In this document: in pieces, positions 1 to 13,423 of the stretch
Layout of the letters: the number at the start of each line of letters is the position of its first letter
Numbering within the stretch: the stretch's first letter is position 1
Assembly: GCA_004352715.1 (NCBI GenBank)
Contig: SCFE01000005.1
Span: 1,433,863-1,497,862, forward strand
DNA: 64,000 nucleotides
Direction: 5' to 3'
Origin: Hofstenia miamia
Taxonomy: Eukaryota; Xenacoelomorpha; Acoela
Translations under genes and position numbers: made by a program
Notes under the pieces: generated by a model
Database searches by the model: none
Told to the model about the DNA's origin: nothing
Seen by the model: the letters and a program-made list of their open reading frames with translations, nothing else

Positions 1-640
1 GCCAGATTATTACATTCAGCTATTGCATGCATTTTGCTTATTGCAACTACATTATTGTTCATTTTTATTTATTAATTTTAATACAAAAAGCCGCTATTTA
101 TTATCAAAAACTTTTAATTGGTCATTAAAAACATTAAATTTTGCACGTAAGCATGATCATGTTAGTGAATACCGACGAAAGTATAATATATTATCCCCGA
201 TATATCAAGTACAATTCCGTTCAGTTTCAATTTTATTTAAGTATAAATATGGCCGACAATCAATTTCTTTTCTTGATAATTACTTAAATTTAAATCCTCG
301 ATCATATACGTTTATTTGTATCAGTATTTCATATCCTAGTTTTCATCGAGCAGCCTCTAATATTCGGAATGATTTAGATAATGAAACTAGAATAAAAAAA
401 TTACAAAAAATTTAGAAAAAAATTAAAATGTGCACTTTTACATCGACAAAATACAATCGGAGACACAAACATGCTAAACACATTTACTGATTTTTTACAC
501 TGAGCTCACCATATATATACACACACACACAAATTTATTATTATTATATATTTCATATTTAGTTTGTAGATTTATTGTAACTTTTTAGCAAATATATTGC
601 TTTGACTCTTATTATTATTATTATTATTTCAATATCTGTA
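1..640 (+). mobile_element. LINE 3' end (C-terminal RT fragment plus 3' UTR), copy A
   Basis: The open frame at 23-415 is not a host gene. It ends in a block typical of the C-terminus of CR1/Jockey-type LINE polymerases: YRRKYNILSP (thumb-like region), then ASNIRNDLDNETR and a basic FRKKLK tail that is in frame only in the second copy. The non-coding tail ends in a TTA microsatellite near 618-630, as CR1-like LINEs often do. The whole stretch recurs at 5951-6660 with a few per cent divergence. Copy A is cut by the window edge and has a frameshift near 400. Assignment to a LINE is inferred from motif resemblance; the clade is not determined. Confidence 0.6.
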
Positions 641-3043
641 ACTTGAAATCAAATATCCTTTTTTAATGTTCCCTTTCATTTTTAACTTTAACTGTTCTCG
701 TCACATTATTGATATAAAACGTTTGACAAGATTTTCATTTAATTCCATATTAAGAAATTTGGAAATCTGGAATATTGAACCAAATATTGGAAAATGTGCG
801 GAGGGTTTGTGACCTAAATGTAAGAGGAGTTTTTGGATTTTGGATGTCCTTATCCTATAACAATTAAGAAGTTTCATAACTACCTTTGGAGATACAGGAG
901 CAACCTTGATGCTTTGCCATCTTAAAAGTTTAAGAGAAGCCTACACTGGCATTTGATCTTTTATTAAAATAAAACTTGTTCAAAATTTTCTTAAGCGCAG
1001 ATTGGATCGGTTCATATATTTCTGATATTTATTTCATAATATCTCTAATTTTTATTAAAATTCACGGTGCAGGGGTGGTGGCCAGACGATGCCGTAGAGA
1101 CTACGTCGGCATCAGATGAAAGAAAAAGCTGGGGACAGATGAAAGCTTTTGTTTTAATAGTAAAATTAGAAACGGTCAAAATAAAATTTATCAAATAATG
1201 ATTTATCGTTTAATTGGATAGATAATATTTACTTTTGTTTGCTTTGCTTAACAATTTATATTAAGAAAAAATAACTGTGTTTGTAGCGAGTGTTCGATAT
1301 TTGAAAATTGGAAAGTAATGATTTAGCCTGAAGAAAGAAAATATGTCATATATTCTGGATAAAGCCAATGCCAATTTAAATTACCTAGCATTTTAATGTG
1401 ATTGTTCTGAATTCTTTAAACATCTATATATTTCGAAAGTGTAATGTGAATAATTTGCTCATCTTGGAAATGCTTATTCAATTAAAAATAGTTACAAATA
1501 AATTAGGTTGCTGAACTGACACCTTTACAATTGTAATATTTTCCACAAGACTATGCTTCGATAGGCCGACTGAAACAATCCTGAACTCTTAAAGACATTT
1601 TTTGCAGATTTGTAGATTTCATTAAAGTTTTTTAAATTCAAGTTTAGTTTATTTTCATTTCTTCAAGGTTGAGCCTTGGGCTTAGGCTTAGGGATTTGAT
1701 GGGCTTGGGTAGCAACCGTTGGGTTTGGGTATTAATGGAGCTGTTGAAATGTATTTAGTGTGAAAATTGAGCTCTATTAATATCAAAACAACCTTTATTC
1801 CAAAAATATACATGATTGCCTTGTTACCCCAACAACAATGGGAGTGATTACTTAGAATACTACTAATGAAATGTAGTTGAATTACGAAAACATATCCACA
1901 CAAATCAATGGCGCAAAACTTAAAAATCAAGTGTTCTTCAATAATTTCAAAATAAATACAATTATCACCTTCATAGTATATCACCTTTTAACAAAATATA
2001 GGATTTTGGAATATATCAAACCATTTTTTATAGTATTCCTTTTCTCTAGTTCCTAACAATACAAATTGTTTGAATATTGGAAAATATTCACTCAGATATA
2101 GCTATTAGTAGTTATTTATGACACACCCTGCATATATTCATATACATAAATGTACGCTGGGTACTATAAATTTTGTATTAAGTGTTCGCAGTTTGCAGTT
2201 TTCCATAGCATCTAGCGCTTTTTTCGATAGAAAGCTTTAATAATTTATTTTATCTAAAAAGAAATTTACATTACGCATTTGGAATAGGTGTCTTGGGTAA
2301 ATTAGTGTATATAGGCACCGCGAGCGAGAGCAAGAGGGGGCAGCTGCCGCTTTTTCCTGGTGAGTTGATTGAATTGATACAGTTTTATCAATTCGAAATT
2401 CCTAATTTCTTAGTAATACATGATTTAAATAAATTTAAAATGTATTTACTACTGAACAAAATGCATTGGAACATATTTTTACTGTATGAAATACAATTAT
2501 CCATTTTTTTTATTTTAATGTATATAGATGTAAACGTGTGAATTATACTATTAATACATAAAACACACAATCATTTTTATGTGAATAAAAATTTTTTCTA
2601 GATCGTTATATAAAATCTTTAATTCCTTAAACCAGGTTTAATCTTTGATTAATATCTAGAAAATAATGAAATTATTTTGAAATGGACTTCCATTTGAAAT
2701 GCATTATATCTGACATAAATTATTTTTAAAATTGATTTCAAAAATGCAAAAATAGTTTAGTGGTAAAAAATAACATAACATGGGTATATATTTTTACATT
2801 TTACACATGGGGATGGGAGAGTAAAGCAGATTCTAGCACTTTACTTCGTATAATCGAATGCTTGGAAAATAAGATCTCATCTCCTTGTTCTCTTTCAATT
2901 AAATGATTACATTTCCTCAAAAAGAAATTGATTTGAAATGCAATATTTTTTCCTAAAAAAACAGGTTTCTAAAATATCACACCTCACTCGTCAAAAATTT
3001 TTTTTTGCCCTTCCTTTAAGAAGTGTCTCGGCGAACCCTTGTT

Positions 3044-3045
<2 letters not shown>
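641..3045. other. AT-rich intergenic or intronic DNA, no gene recognised
   Basis: I see no supportable coding exon. Notable patches are a G/T-rich run of GGGCTT/GGGTTT words at 1665-1735, a short GC-rich imperfect hairpin at 1086-1112 (GATGCCG ... CGGCATC), and an isolated GC-rich block at 2310-2363 whose origin I do not recognise. Confidence 0.5.
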
Positions 3046-3079
<34 letters not shown>

Positions 3080-3322
3080 ATGTTATATGATACATATATA
3101 CATGTATATATATATGGGGTTGGGATGTGCAAAATTTAGGCTTAGCTTGGAGATTTGGTGATAACTTATGTAAAATTGAAATAATTGTAAACAGTGTTAT
3201 NATATATATATATATATATATATATACATAATGTTATATGATACATATATACATGTATATATATATGGGGTTGGGATGTGCAAAATTTAGGCTTAGCTTG
3301 GAGATTTGGTGATAACTTATGT
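3046..3322. repeat. Duplicated (TA)n-flanked segment around a single N
   Basis: A (TA)n tract followed by about 100 unique bases occurs at 3046-3171 and again at 3202-3322, with a single N at 3201 between them. The copies appear identical by eye. This looks like two overlapping contig ends placed side by side rather than a biological tandem repeat. Confidence 0.75.
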
Positions 3323-5896
3323 TTATATTAAGCTTGGGTTGGGTTTGAAGTTCAACAAGCCAAGCCTTATACCAATCCGAAATCCTTTATAGATATCATT
3401 AGATCAGTTTTTGATTCAATGATTCAAAAATAACCTGAAAAAAATTTTGAGAAGACTTTAAAGAGTTTCTTCTAAACCCGAAAGTCAATAACCACAAGAC
3501 TTCTAATAAGTCTTTGTTTGCTTTTATTGGTGTTAGGCAAACCTACTTTGTGAAAAAGATTTTTTTCTATAATTATAATGAAGTAAAATAATTTTATTAA
3601 ATATTGCTCATCTCATGGCACTTAAGCAAATATTTCAATTCCACTGAATAGATCAAGCAAATCATTAAGATAAAATATCCAAATTATTATCTTAATTCGT
3701 GAATGAACATATGTATACAACTAAATTTAATGTCAGAATCAATTTTGTCGGATAGAATCGGCTTTTACAAAAATTGTAATCTGTATATATCATTTTCACA
3801 AATCACCATTTTAAAAAATTTTTGCCTAAAATCATTGTTATTGAATTTCTTTACAATATCAGAAATTGACATTGCCCAAACATTTAGGTCCACCTCGGCC
3901 CACCCCATTTAATTAATGAAATTCACCCTATTTTAAGCCCATTGTATAATCCTGGCTAAAATATTTCTTTAATTCTCCTATACCAAACTTTGGTATGTTA
4001 GAACTCTATAATAATTCTACATACTGAAATTAAAATTATTTAATTTGGCAAGAGTATATGATACTAATGTAAAATCTCAAAATGTAGACATTGCTTTTTA
4101 TAAATTATATTACATTTGCATTCAGCGTAATATTAAGCATTTTGAAATTTCGGTCCATTTTTACAGTACTTCGGCCTAGGCTCTGCCCTGTCCTGCCCTA
4201 CTCTGATCATTATTAGAATATTCAAATAGGAAATTAATGCTTTGTTGATAAACATGGGGATCAAAAAGGAATCCCAAGGGAACTATGAAAGAACAGAAAG
4301 GCACTGATATTATATAATGCAAACCACAAATCTAACCAGCTTACTGCAATTAGGAATAAGGACAATTGATTATAGTTATTACATTAAACTATAACTAAAT
4401 AATTTTAAGATATGTATATTCAAAATTGCCAAGAATTACTTCATAATATACTGTTGATAGTAAAATTCAAATGCAATTTGAAAATATAGAAAGCGTTTAT
4501 TTAGCAGTAAAACCAATCAGAAACACAGAAACTGATTATTCATGTGGTAATGCTTAAATATTCGTGTTTGCTTCCATTTGTGAAAATCTGAGATAAATTA
4601 TAGTGTGTTTGTAATGTGTCATTCCCAAGTTAATCATATAATTGTTGCCGTGATATAGTAGCTGTAGGAAATTATAGGGTTGACAATTAATATATTGAAC
4701 TTTGATTTGATTGTTTAGACATTATTTACCTTGTTTATACGGATTAGGTCGACTGTTTTTAATATTTTTATGACCTAAGGTTTCCATTTTATGTTTTATG
4801 AACAGCACTTTAAGGAAGTTCATAAACTCAAATTTATTTGTTAATCGATAGAAGTTTCAGTATCTTCATCATTTTTAAATATTTCTCTCTTGGAAGTTTG
4901 AAAATTATGAAAGTAATATATTTTAAAAGTCGCGAAAATGTTTCTCTATTCGTAAAACTGAACATGCCATACTAGTAAATGACAATAGCATACTTTTCAA
5001 TAAATTCCCGTGTTTATAAATAAAACAAATTGTATAATGTTCAACCTTGTTGATTAACAAATAAGCAGTGTATTTACATTTACTTCGTTAAATTCGACTT
5101 CTAGAGCTTCTTAACTTTTAAATCCCTGCTGCTATGAAAGCACTTTTCTGTAAAAAAATTTTTCAAAACAATTCAAGTTAAATCTCTTAAAAAACGTTTA
5201 AAAATCTCAGAATTTTTTCATCATTTGGCATTGTGTTTGTTGAAAAATTCCGAATGAACTTCTTATTAATAAAGTACGTTTAACTTCACTTCAGTTAGAT
5301 ATGAAAAGTTAGTTGAAGGGATTCAAAATTCCTTTGATTAAACAATATTTTGTTAAACACCCAAAACCCTGCGTGAACTCAATAACTGGATTCAATTGCT
5401 TTTTCCATAATTTGAATGAAATTCCTGTGTATTAGTATTCGTCAGTTAAACTGTCCCAGTAGTGTCGTGAAAAAGGGGCAATAAGAACATTTTGCTATCA
5501 TGCAATTGAATTTTAATTATGAAAAATGCATGAGGTTAAATTAAATCGAAAGATTAAAATCGAAATGGTATGAATTCGATCATGAATTACGTAGATTTAT
5601 TTAATAATTGAAACAGATGTTATTGACAATTCTAGCGCAACTGAAATGCGAAAATTATTAAATAATTTAAACACAAAATTATTTTCTATACAACATTACA
5701 AAGAACAGTCTGATTATTTATTGGAATTTTGAGTTGTAATTTCATATAGCAAAAATTTGGCTTGTAGTTTGAGTAAAGTTTCAGGGACAAGCTCAAATTT
5801 TTTTGATTATAACTGAAAAACCAGACAAATTCAACATAACTTCAGACATTTTAGTGATCTTTATTTAAATAAAATTATGTACAAATTGGTTGCGGA

Positions 5897-5898
<2 letters not shown>
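3323..5898. other. AT-rich non-coding DNA, no gene recognised
   Basis: No open frame here has family motifs or convincing splice signals. Short C-rich patches at 3873-3905 and 4150-4205 contain GGCC/CCTAGGC words like those in the hAT element at 34403-35648, and may be a decayed relative, but no paired ends were found. Confidence 0.45.

Positions 5899-5943
<45 letters not shown>
5899..5943 (+). repeat. (ATT)n microsatellite
   Basis: About 14 perfect ATT units lie immediately before LINE 3' end copy B. Such TTA-type repeats are also the tails of the LINE copies in this window. Confidence 0.95.
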
Positions 5944-5950
5944 ATTTTGG

Positions 5951-6660
5951 GCCAGATTATTACATTCAGCTATTGCATGCATTTTGCTTATTGCAACTAC
6001 ATTATTGTTCATTTTTATTTATTAATTTTAATACAAAAANNNNNNNNNNNNNNNNNNNNNNNNNNNNNNNNNNNNNNNNNNNNNNNNNNNNNNNNNNNNN
6101 NNNNNNNNNNNNNNNNNNNNNNNNNNNNNNNNNNNNNNNNNNNNNNNNNNNNNNNNNNNNNNNNNNNNNNNNNNNNNNNNNNNNNNNNNNNNNNNATGAT
6201 CATGTTAGTGAATACAGACGAAAGTATAATATATTATCCCCGCTATATCAAGTACAATTCCATGCAGTTTCAATTTTATTTAAGTATAAATATGGCCGAC
6301 AATCAATTTCTTTTCTTGATAATTACTTAAATGTAAATCCTCGATCATATAAGTTGATTTGTATCAGTATTTCATATCCTAGTTTTCATCGAGCAGCCTC
6401 TAATATTCGGAATGATTTAGATAATGAGACTAGAATAAAAAGAAATTACAAAAAATTTAGAAAAAAATTAAAATGTGCACTTTTACATCGACAAAATACA
6501 ATCGGAGACACAAACATGCTAAACACATTTACTGATTTTTTACACTGAGCTCACCATATATATACACACACATACACACATTTATTATTATTATATATTT
6601 CATATTTAGTTTGTAGATTAATTGTAACTTTTTAGCAAATGTATTGCTTTGACTCATATT
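5951..6660 (+). mobile_element. LINE 3' end, copy B, interrupted by an assembly gap
   Basis: Nearly identical to 1-640 on both sides of an N run at 6040-6195. The reading frame after the gap (to the stop at 6546-6548) is longer than in copy A, because the frameshift near 400 is absent. It reads through DLDNETR and a basic KKFRKKLKCALL tail, the usual end of a CR1/Jockey-like polymerase. Copy A carries 63 bases where copy B has 156 N, so the gap length is an estimate or copy B holds extra sequence. Confidence 0.65.
6040..6195. other. Assembly gap (156 N)
   Basis: A run of N inside the LINE copy B. The flanking sequence matches copy A positions 89 and 153, so only about 63 bases would be expected. 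Confidence 1.
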
Positions 6661-8090
6661 ATTTAATATTTATGATTTTATTAGAAAATGAATGTATTAA
6701 AATTAAATATTTCAGTTCTCTATTCAGAAATAAGCCTTTTTAATCCTGATTATTACAATATTATACACTAAAAAGGTTAGAATATAATAATAACATGAGA
6801 TTGAGAATAATTTCACAATTCAGTAATATTAAACTATTTATAGTGGATAACATACCTAAATCCACTTGTTGCTGATAAACGATACCAAAGCTGTTTGAAT
6901 ATGCTAACCGGTGTCAGCTGACACGCATAAGCTTACAAAGTGCTTAATGTAATGGTACTATAAAATTAGTGCTTTCTTAGCAACTGCTCATTAAAATATT
7001 AAATTTGTTTTGAATTAAGATTTCTGCCCATCGTATAGTAAAAAACAATCATTCTCTGCAGAAGTCAAAGTTCTTAAGTAACATTTTTTGTTAAAAAAAT
7101 GACAAAGACTGCATATTTCAGTTGGTAAAGCTAGCTCTTATTGCTGGTACAACCATCAATTATACCAATTTTACGATAGTTTATTCTTTTGTACAGAACT
7201 GTATAGCATATCCAGTGAATTTTTATTCAAGCGCCACCTTTGTAATAAATGGATGCCATTATTTTGTGGTAATTCATTAACACGCTGTGTAATTTTAATA
7301 GAAAGACTTCTTTGCCATTGGAAGAGCAAAGGAAAATAAATATTTCAATGAGATGAATTCCAATATTGAGTTATAAATAACAAGATTAACAAATGCGTTT
7401 AACACTTTCAAGTGGTATCTGGACGGAACGCGCATTTCTAATCTCTGAGAAAATCAATTTCAATCGATGACTTTCATTCTTTGGTGACATTTCCACTAAA
7501 TTTTCAGAAATTTAATGTTATTTACTTTTGGAAATTTTAATAAACAAGCTCATCTTGGTATATATGTACTAGGGTGCTACGGGACAACTGAAATACTTAG
7601 TCTCAGAACTGAAACAAGCAAATCTCATGGGACTGTTTGGCCCCGGAGAACTCTAGAACTTACCGATGTTAATTCGCTTTGGCTTGATTTTATTAATTAA
7701 TATGATTAACAAATAAACGTGACCATTCTCATTTGTATTTTACAATTTTCTTGTATTTTTCATTTTTTGAAAAATTTTAGGAAAATGGAAACCAACAGAC
7801 AGTATTTCAATTTAATTGAATTAATCGGAATATTACGTATTACAAGGAAATCACCAGCTAATTTCTTCATTTAGATAAGAAGTCATGATGAGCAAAGTAC
7901 GAGTGGTAGGTTAGCATTCCCTGGGATTGAAAAGAGTTTTTGGCTTGAAGCGATTATGATGGCAATCAATAACAAGAATTCACAGTTCATAAAGATATCG
8001 AATAAATCGTTGAAAGGAAGCGACAATATTTTACATATGGGATGGGCCACTGATTTATTCTCTCAAAAACACTTATTGGTTTTAACCACA
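6661..8090. other. AT-rich DNA, no gene recognised
   Basis: No recognisable coding exon. A perfect 14-bp palindrome, GTGTCAGCTGACAC, lies at 6911-6924. The open frame at 7515-7700 shows no family resemblance. Confidence 0.4.
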
Positions 8091-8162
8091 CAGAAACTTT
8101 TAATGCAGAGTCAGTTTTCTGAAGATGTAGCGTATCTAACTTCAACGGAAAACACTTCTAGT
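8091..8162 (+). CDS. Candidate internal exon, unassigned
   Basis: A 72-nt segment is bounded by an acceptor-like CACACAG and a strong donor-like AAT|GTAAGTG. It is open in only one of three frames, phase 0 to phase 0, reading KLLMQSQFSEDVAYL followed by a Ser/Thr-rich end. I do not recognise the protein. It could belong to the same gene as the exon-like segments at 9335 and 10784, but the phases do not join directly, so at least one more exon would be needed. Confidence 0.25.
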
Positions 8163-9334
8163 AATGTAAGTGTGCATCTGTTACATGTATTCGGAGTTCA
8201 AGTGGCCTATGCAGTCAAAATGGTCTTGGGTTAGGTCTTCACCACTGTTTTTTAATGTAGTTTGGGTTTTGCTTTGCAAGTAGATTTTGATATATTTTAC
8301 CCAATTTCAATATTTCAATAAAATAACACCTTACCTTCGTTTAGTGACCAGATTTGTATCTAGTAGAGAACTTCAAACCAAATCCAAACTCGAAATTCTA
8401 TCTCCGCAACAAGACTTAAAGTTTTGCCGTTTAACCCAAAAGAGATCCGACGGGATCTGATTATGCTGTAAGAAAAAGCTAATTTGACTTGCATTTCAAA
8501 CTTTACATATTACACACAGAATTTTATTCATTGAAATATAAACAAAAATTTTAGCAAAGTTAGAAGACAATGTTTTTATATAATTTCACATGCATTTTGC
8601 AATGATCTAAAACTTTCATTTGTTCTTCGAACTAACATCTATGAGACAATTCAGTAAATGTTCCCAGGAAGCACACGATTTTTTTCCAGCTGTTGTCCCA
8701 AACCCATACTTTGTCTGCATGAGCATAGAGTCCTGGTGCGTATGATTAATGTTTTTTCAGGATTAGAAATTATAATGTACTTGGCAAATCATTGAACATT
8801 TCTATTGACCGGGACTGGTTCGGGACCAAAGTTCTATTGACAACCTCCAATTCTTTCATTCAAACCTGAGGTATCATTGAACGTTCTGCTATGAAATTTT
8901 CTGTGGTGCCCCCTTTCCTTGATTCCCTAAGCACGAGCATATTTTGTTTGCGGAATAATCCAGGTTCTGGAATCTAACTATGAATAGAAAATAACATGAA
9001 CAAATTTCGAACACAAAATTTTGTTTTTAAAAGTACATCTACTTTGATCACCACAGCAAAGGACGTGAGCTTAAGCGCCTTTGATTTATTTTTAAGAGCC
9101 AGATAAACATAATTATTCTTGATTGACCGCTCATAGATTGCATATCACATAACATGTGTTAAACCGATTAATAATCAACCTAATAATCTTTCAAAAACTG
9201 ATCCTAATCCGATCCGTTTAATATGATCAATTGCGAACTCCCCGGTGTTTCAAGTTCCCAAGATGTTTTTAACTTAAAATTGTTCTAAAATTTGATTGAC
9301 TACGGAATTCTATATTTTTTCAAATTTCCTTTAG

Positions 9335-9575
9335 ATGCGTACTTTGCTTGTTCATCTTGATGTGGAATACAGTGATGCCTGTCTCAGCTTTAACGCTGGG
9401 GACTGGAAAACCTCAGTTCGCTTCTTTTCAAATTCCGAGCATTTGCTTTGGTATCACGTCATTTGCCGATCTATTCAATTCTCAATCAAAAAAACTCGCC
9501 ACTGCTCGTTTCCTTGCCAACTTTACACATCATCCATATCAGAATTCAATCAACAACAGTCTCATAATCTTATAA
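9335..9575 (+). CDS. Candidate terminal exon, unassigned
   Basis: A clear polypyrimidine/acceptor signal (TTTCCTTTAG) precedes a segment that is visibly less AT-rich than its surroundings. Two forward frames stay open. One, ending at the TAA at 9573-9575, reads like a short hydrophobic stretch followed by a lumenal or extracellular domain (VMPVSALTLGTGKPQF, then QIPSICFGITSFADLF). The other runs to 9664. I cannot name a family for either. Treat it as a possible exon only. Confidence 0.3.
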
Positions 9576-10783
9576 TCAGTTGTAAAGGATATTTACTAGA
9601 GGACATAAGCAATGGTAATCTTGGTTCAATATTTAACTTAAGCAAACGTTTTGGAAAATATTGAAAATATAATACTTCCTACTTGCCAATATCTAGTTTT
9701 CAAATGATATGGACAAAAGCTAATTTTTATATTTGATTCGTTATTGTCATCGATATAAATAGAGTTATATGAGACAATTCAGTCCCTTGGAATTTATTGT
9801 TCCCAGTCGCATAGGATTAAATATTTCCGCGGGACTGACACAATAAATGAGGAAACGCGATTGGGACTATATCTAAAGTGACAAAGTGGGCTGGACTAAA
9901 AAATTATAATCCCCCGAATCCCACTGTGAACAAATTTTAAAGTTATTCGCAATCAATATAACACAACAATTAATTTAGTTTAGAAATAAACATTAAAACT
10001 TTTTTAGGTAATGTCATGGAAAAGTCTTCCATTTGTTCAATTTAAAAAAACTGATAAAGGACCTCTAAATCATATCATAGCCGGGTATGGCTTAATTTCA
10101 ATCAATAACACGATAAGGTAATGCAAGATGATTTAATATAATAGTTATTAATTCAGGGTCAACAATTTCTTAGAAACTTTTTCCCTGCTGGTGTCCTCCC
10201 TATATCATAAATGGGGCTTCACATAAGCAAATTTTGGTTCTAACCTGAAAAATATTTAGCAATTTGTACACTGGTTGCATTTTTAATCATTGAGAGAAAT
10301 TTTCAAATTATTTAAATTAATCAAATTATTCACAATGAATTGTTCGTAGGATATTTAATTATTTTAAGAAAATTAAATTGGAAGGATTGAAAATTAAAGC
10401 TATTAAAACGTCCATCCATGATGGGCACATGAGGGGGTATCCGCGTTCCGATTAGCATCAAATAAAGCTTGGCGCCTAATTTAAAACTAAAAGTTCCGTC
10501 ACTGAATGTTGACGTCTACATAAAACTAGCAGCGAGAGCTGTAACATAAAATGAGAAATTTACTGGCTATTGTCAATAAAATATTTGGTTTTCTTAAAAA
10601 ACGCATTTTTTTCTCAAATCAACCAAATCTAACTGATACATGCATGCATGGTGTCTAGTAAAAATATGTTAACAAAAATTATTTTTTTCGCTATCAACTC
10701 TTTTAGTGTGATATTATATCTTAAATGTATTTTAATAGAGTTGGATAATGAAAAATTATGCCTTTGTTAACATAGATTAATTA

Positions 10784-10990
10784 CAGATGTTTAGGAGAAA
10801 CGTATTGGCAATATTCGCTATCAGCACTTGTATCGGCAGAAGAAACCTCAAAGAACAGCCAAATAATTGAATTCATATTTCGCCTATCGCCAGAATTCCA
10901 AGACCAAAAGATCTCGTATAAGCTAAAGTTCTCTGATTTTAAGTTAATAGTGCCAACCATCAATAATTTTTTAAAGTACAGGTTGTCAAC
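10784..10990 (+). CDS. Candidate terminal exon, unassigned
   Basis: After an acceptor-like TTAATTACAG, a frame is open for about 70 codons to a TGA. It begins with CLGETYWQYSLSALVSAEE and ends with FLKYRLSTLTQFK. It looks like a globular protein end, with alternating hydrophobic residues and ordinary composition, unlike the Asn/Ile-rich chance frames nearby. An ATTAAA/AATAAA-like stretch follows within about 40 bases. I do not recognise the family. The opposite strand is also open here (10781-10996) but lacks splice signals. Confidence 0.35.
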
Positions 10991-11009
10991 ACTCACTCAA
11001 TTCAAATGA

Positions 11010-12879
11010 ATTTTAATAAAATACAGTGATTATTTATTTTTTGTAAGCAATTTGCTAATTAATTTATTACAGTTCACATAGTTTAATTGTTCTATTAATT
11101 TCTTAGTTACCAGTCATTCACTTTGATAGATGAGTTAATGATTTTGATCTAAGATCAGTTGTCGTACAATGAGTTGACAACATTTGTTCTAAAATAGACA
11201 TTGATACGTTTAATAAAGAACTTAGTATGTATAGTCTAAATTGGGTTGACTAATGCCTATTTAATAAAATGCTAAAAAATTTAAACTAAAGTAGAAGAAA
11301 ATTTACTTGAAACGATACATTGTTCTTGAAATTCGATTAATTGAATTTGGAGATATTAAATATTGAATTGCTCTAGTTTTTTACTGTAAGCGTTTTTATC
11401 TTTTCAATCCTCACTACAGATATGAGTTGTGCTTATTAACATCATTTTTGCTCATTAATGTCAAATTTTATACAGTTTATGCAATAAATATGCGGTTTTC
11501 AAAACAACGTTAGTCGTTTCAAGTCGTATGTATTATCGGTAAGTCCTATATTCCAATATCATGTGAATATTTGTTAAACTTTGATGATAATAAATTACTT
11601 TCATTCTACCTTTGATTGAACAATTTGCGAAGTGGGAAGCTTTAAATGCCAGCAAACTTGCTCTAAGCAAAACATGTTTATAAATAAAAAATTAGCAACA
11701 CGATGAATATAATGGTAAATTAGAATTCATTTATTGAGACGTGTTGTAACAAAGCTCAGTTTTGTGAGCTGTCAGTCAAACAGTTATTTGCACAAGCAAT
11801 AGTTATCATTGTTTGCAAGCTATTCGTGCAATGATCTAATGCGTTTCTCTGATCAAGTCTTGAAAATTCAAGGTAAGGATAATTTCAATGAATTTATTAC
11901 AAAGACTATGCAAAAAAATACATTCACATTGTCCCATGTTCCGAGTTTCCGGATATTTTTATTAAAAATTACAATTAGCATAAAAGTTTTTATCAAATTT
12001 TTCTTCAGTAATTTCAGTAAAGTGTGCGAGGATGTTATTCCTGCAATATTCGGATATCATTATTTTCTCACGCATATAACTATTCATCGAAAATGTGAAA
12101 ATCTGATTTTGACAATATCATGGTGTAGGGGCTTTCTACAAGAATAATTGATAGGTTTTCCATAAGATGACCAAAGAACAGGGCTTCCGATGTTGCTGTT
12201 AACAGCTTACAACAAACCTTTTGCTGTTAACGACTTCGATATTTTCTTACTCAATCCTTAGATAGAATAGATAAACAATTCATGGATAGGTTCTGACATT
12301 GCATGGATTGGAACAGGGGCATACGCTGGGTGTTTTGATCATGCGAAAATATTGAAATAATAAACTCTAAAGATGTACTTCCTACTTTGTTTTCAAATTT
12401 TTTAATGTTTTTGCCGAACATTTCGTATTTAACTAATCAAAATAAGTTTTGAAAACCTGACATGGGGACATTCCACCATGACTCCCCTTGTACATCCCAC
12501 TGGATAAGAGACATTACCTAACATTGTTTTTAAACTGTATTGTAAAAGAAACTATTAAAAATAACTATGAAACCGGAGGCTCAAGGCAATTATAAAATGC
12601 ATAATACATGTATATCTACAAAATATATAACACAAAAGGCAAATATAAACATGAAAAGCAGTCGTCTGCTTGTATCACTATTCACCTCATCTAATATTAT
12701 AATACCCGGTGCTTTGTAAATGTTTTGAAAATTGTACCAAAAGAAAAGTTGCTCATCCATTCCAAAAGTTGAGAAAGAGTGAGAAATGACAAGTTATAAA
12801 TGCGCGCAGCACACAGCACAATTGTGAAATGACTCACTATAATGAATGAATATCCATGATTCTTCAAATATAAAATATA
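11010..12879. other. AT-rich DNA, no gene recognised
   Basis: No coding signal was found. GCTGTTAAC words cluster at 12195-12235 and again, partly inverted, at 13623-13680, on either side of the mariner remnant. They could be ends of an older element into which mariner inserted; no target duplication is visible. Confidence 0.35.
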
Positions 12880-13423
12880 AGGATGTCTCATAAGTTCTGC
12901 TACAGCTGCAAAAAAATCTATTTTCATCAGTTCTTTATTGAAGTAAATGTTATTACATGTATTACAAAAACTAACTATTCGTCCATCATTTCCCACCAGT
13001 TTGTGCCTCAATCTGCAAGCTTCCAAATTTGATCAAAGTACCACTCTGGCTACTTCGAGAAAAAGAACTCATCACACACTTCTTTAAATTCATTGAACAA
13101 TTCGAACTGGCGGCTTTTCAAGAAGTCCTGCATTGATCGGAAAGCTATAGTCAGATGGTACAACATCTGGCTGTATGGTGGGTGCGATAAAATCTCAATA
13201 TCATCGAAGTCCTCAAACTTTTCCATAGTCCTCATGGCAGTGTGTGGTTTGGCGTTGTCTTGCTGAAAAAAAAACGCTTTTGGCACATCAAATTGGGACA
13301 TATCTCAAACAATTTGTCATGAACGTGGTACAATTGCTGATAGTGGAGTTCAGCAGTGATGGTACGACTATTTGGAAAAGTGCAAAACTTTTGTCAAGTG
13401 TAACAGAACTTTCGGGACACCCT
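12880..13423 (-). mobile_element. Internally deleted mariner-like transposon
   Basis: Imperfect terminal inverted repeats bound the copy: AGGATGTCTCATAAGTTCTG at 12880 and, on the other strand from 13423, AGGGTGTCCCGAAAGTTCTG. Inside, minus-strand frames give the C-terminal half of a mariner transposase: QQDNAKPHTA around the second catalytic Asp, then HPPYS and FRSMQDFLKSRQF. A decayed HKLVGNDGR tail follows. The third catalytic Asp region (normally SPDLAPxD) is destroyed, and there are stops at 13050 and further on. The N-terminal half is missing, so the copy is dead. Confidence 0.75.

Noticed and set aside
1665-1735. Telomere-like GGGCTT/GGGTTT words
   Set aside because: Words are irregular and mixed with others; not a run of one telomeric unit.
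1688-1984. 98-codon minus-strand open frame
   Set aside because: Composition is like other chance frames in AT-rich DNA; no motif, splice signal or polyadenylation signal.
5877-6548. A long continuous open frame of 223 codons
   Set aside because: It runs through the N gap and a (ATT)n repeat coding poly-Leu. Only the LINE C-terminal part after the gap is meaningful.
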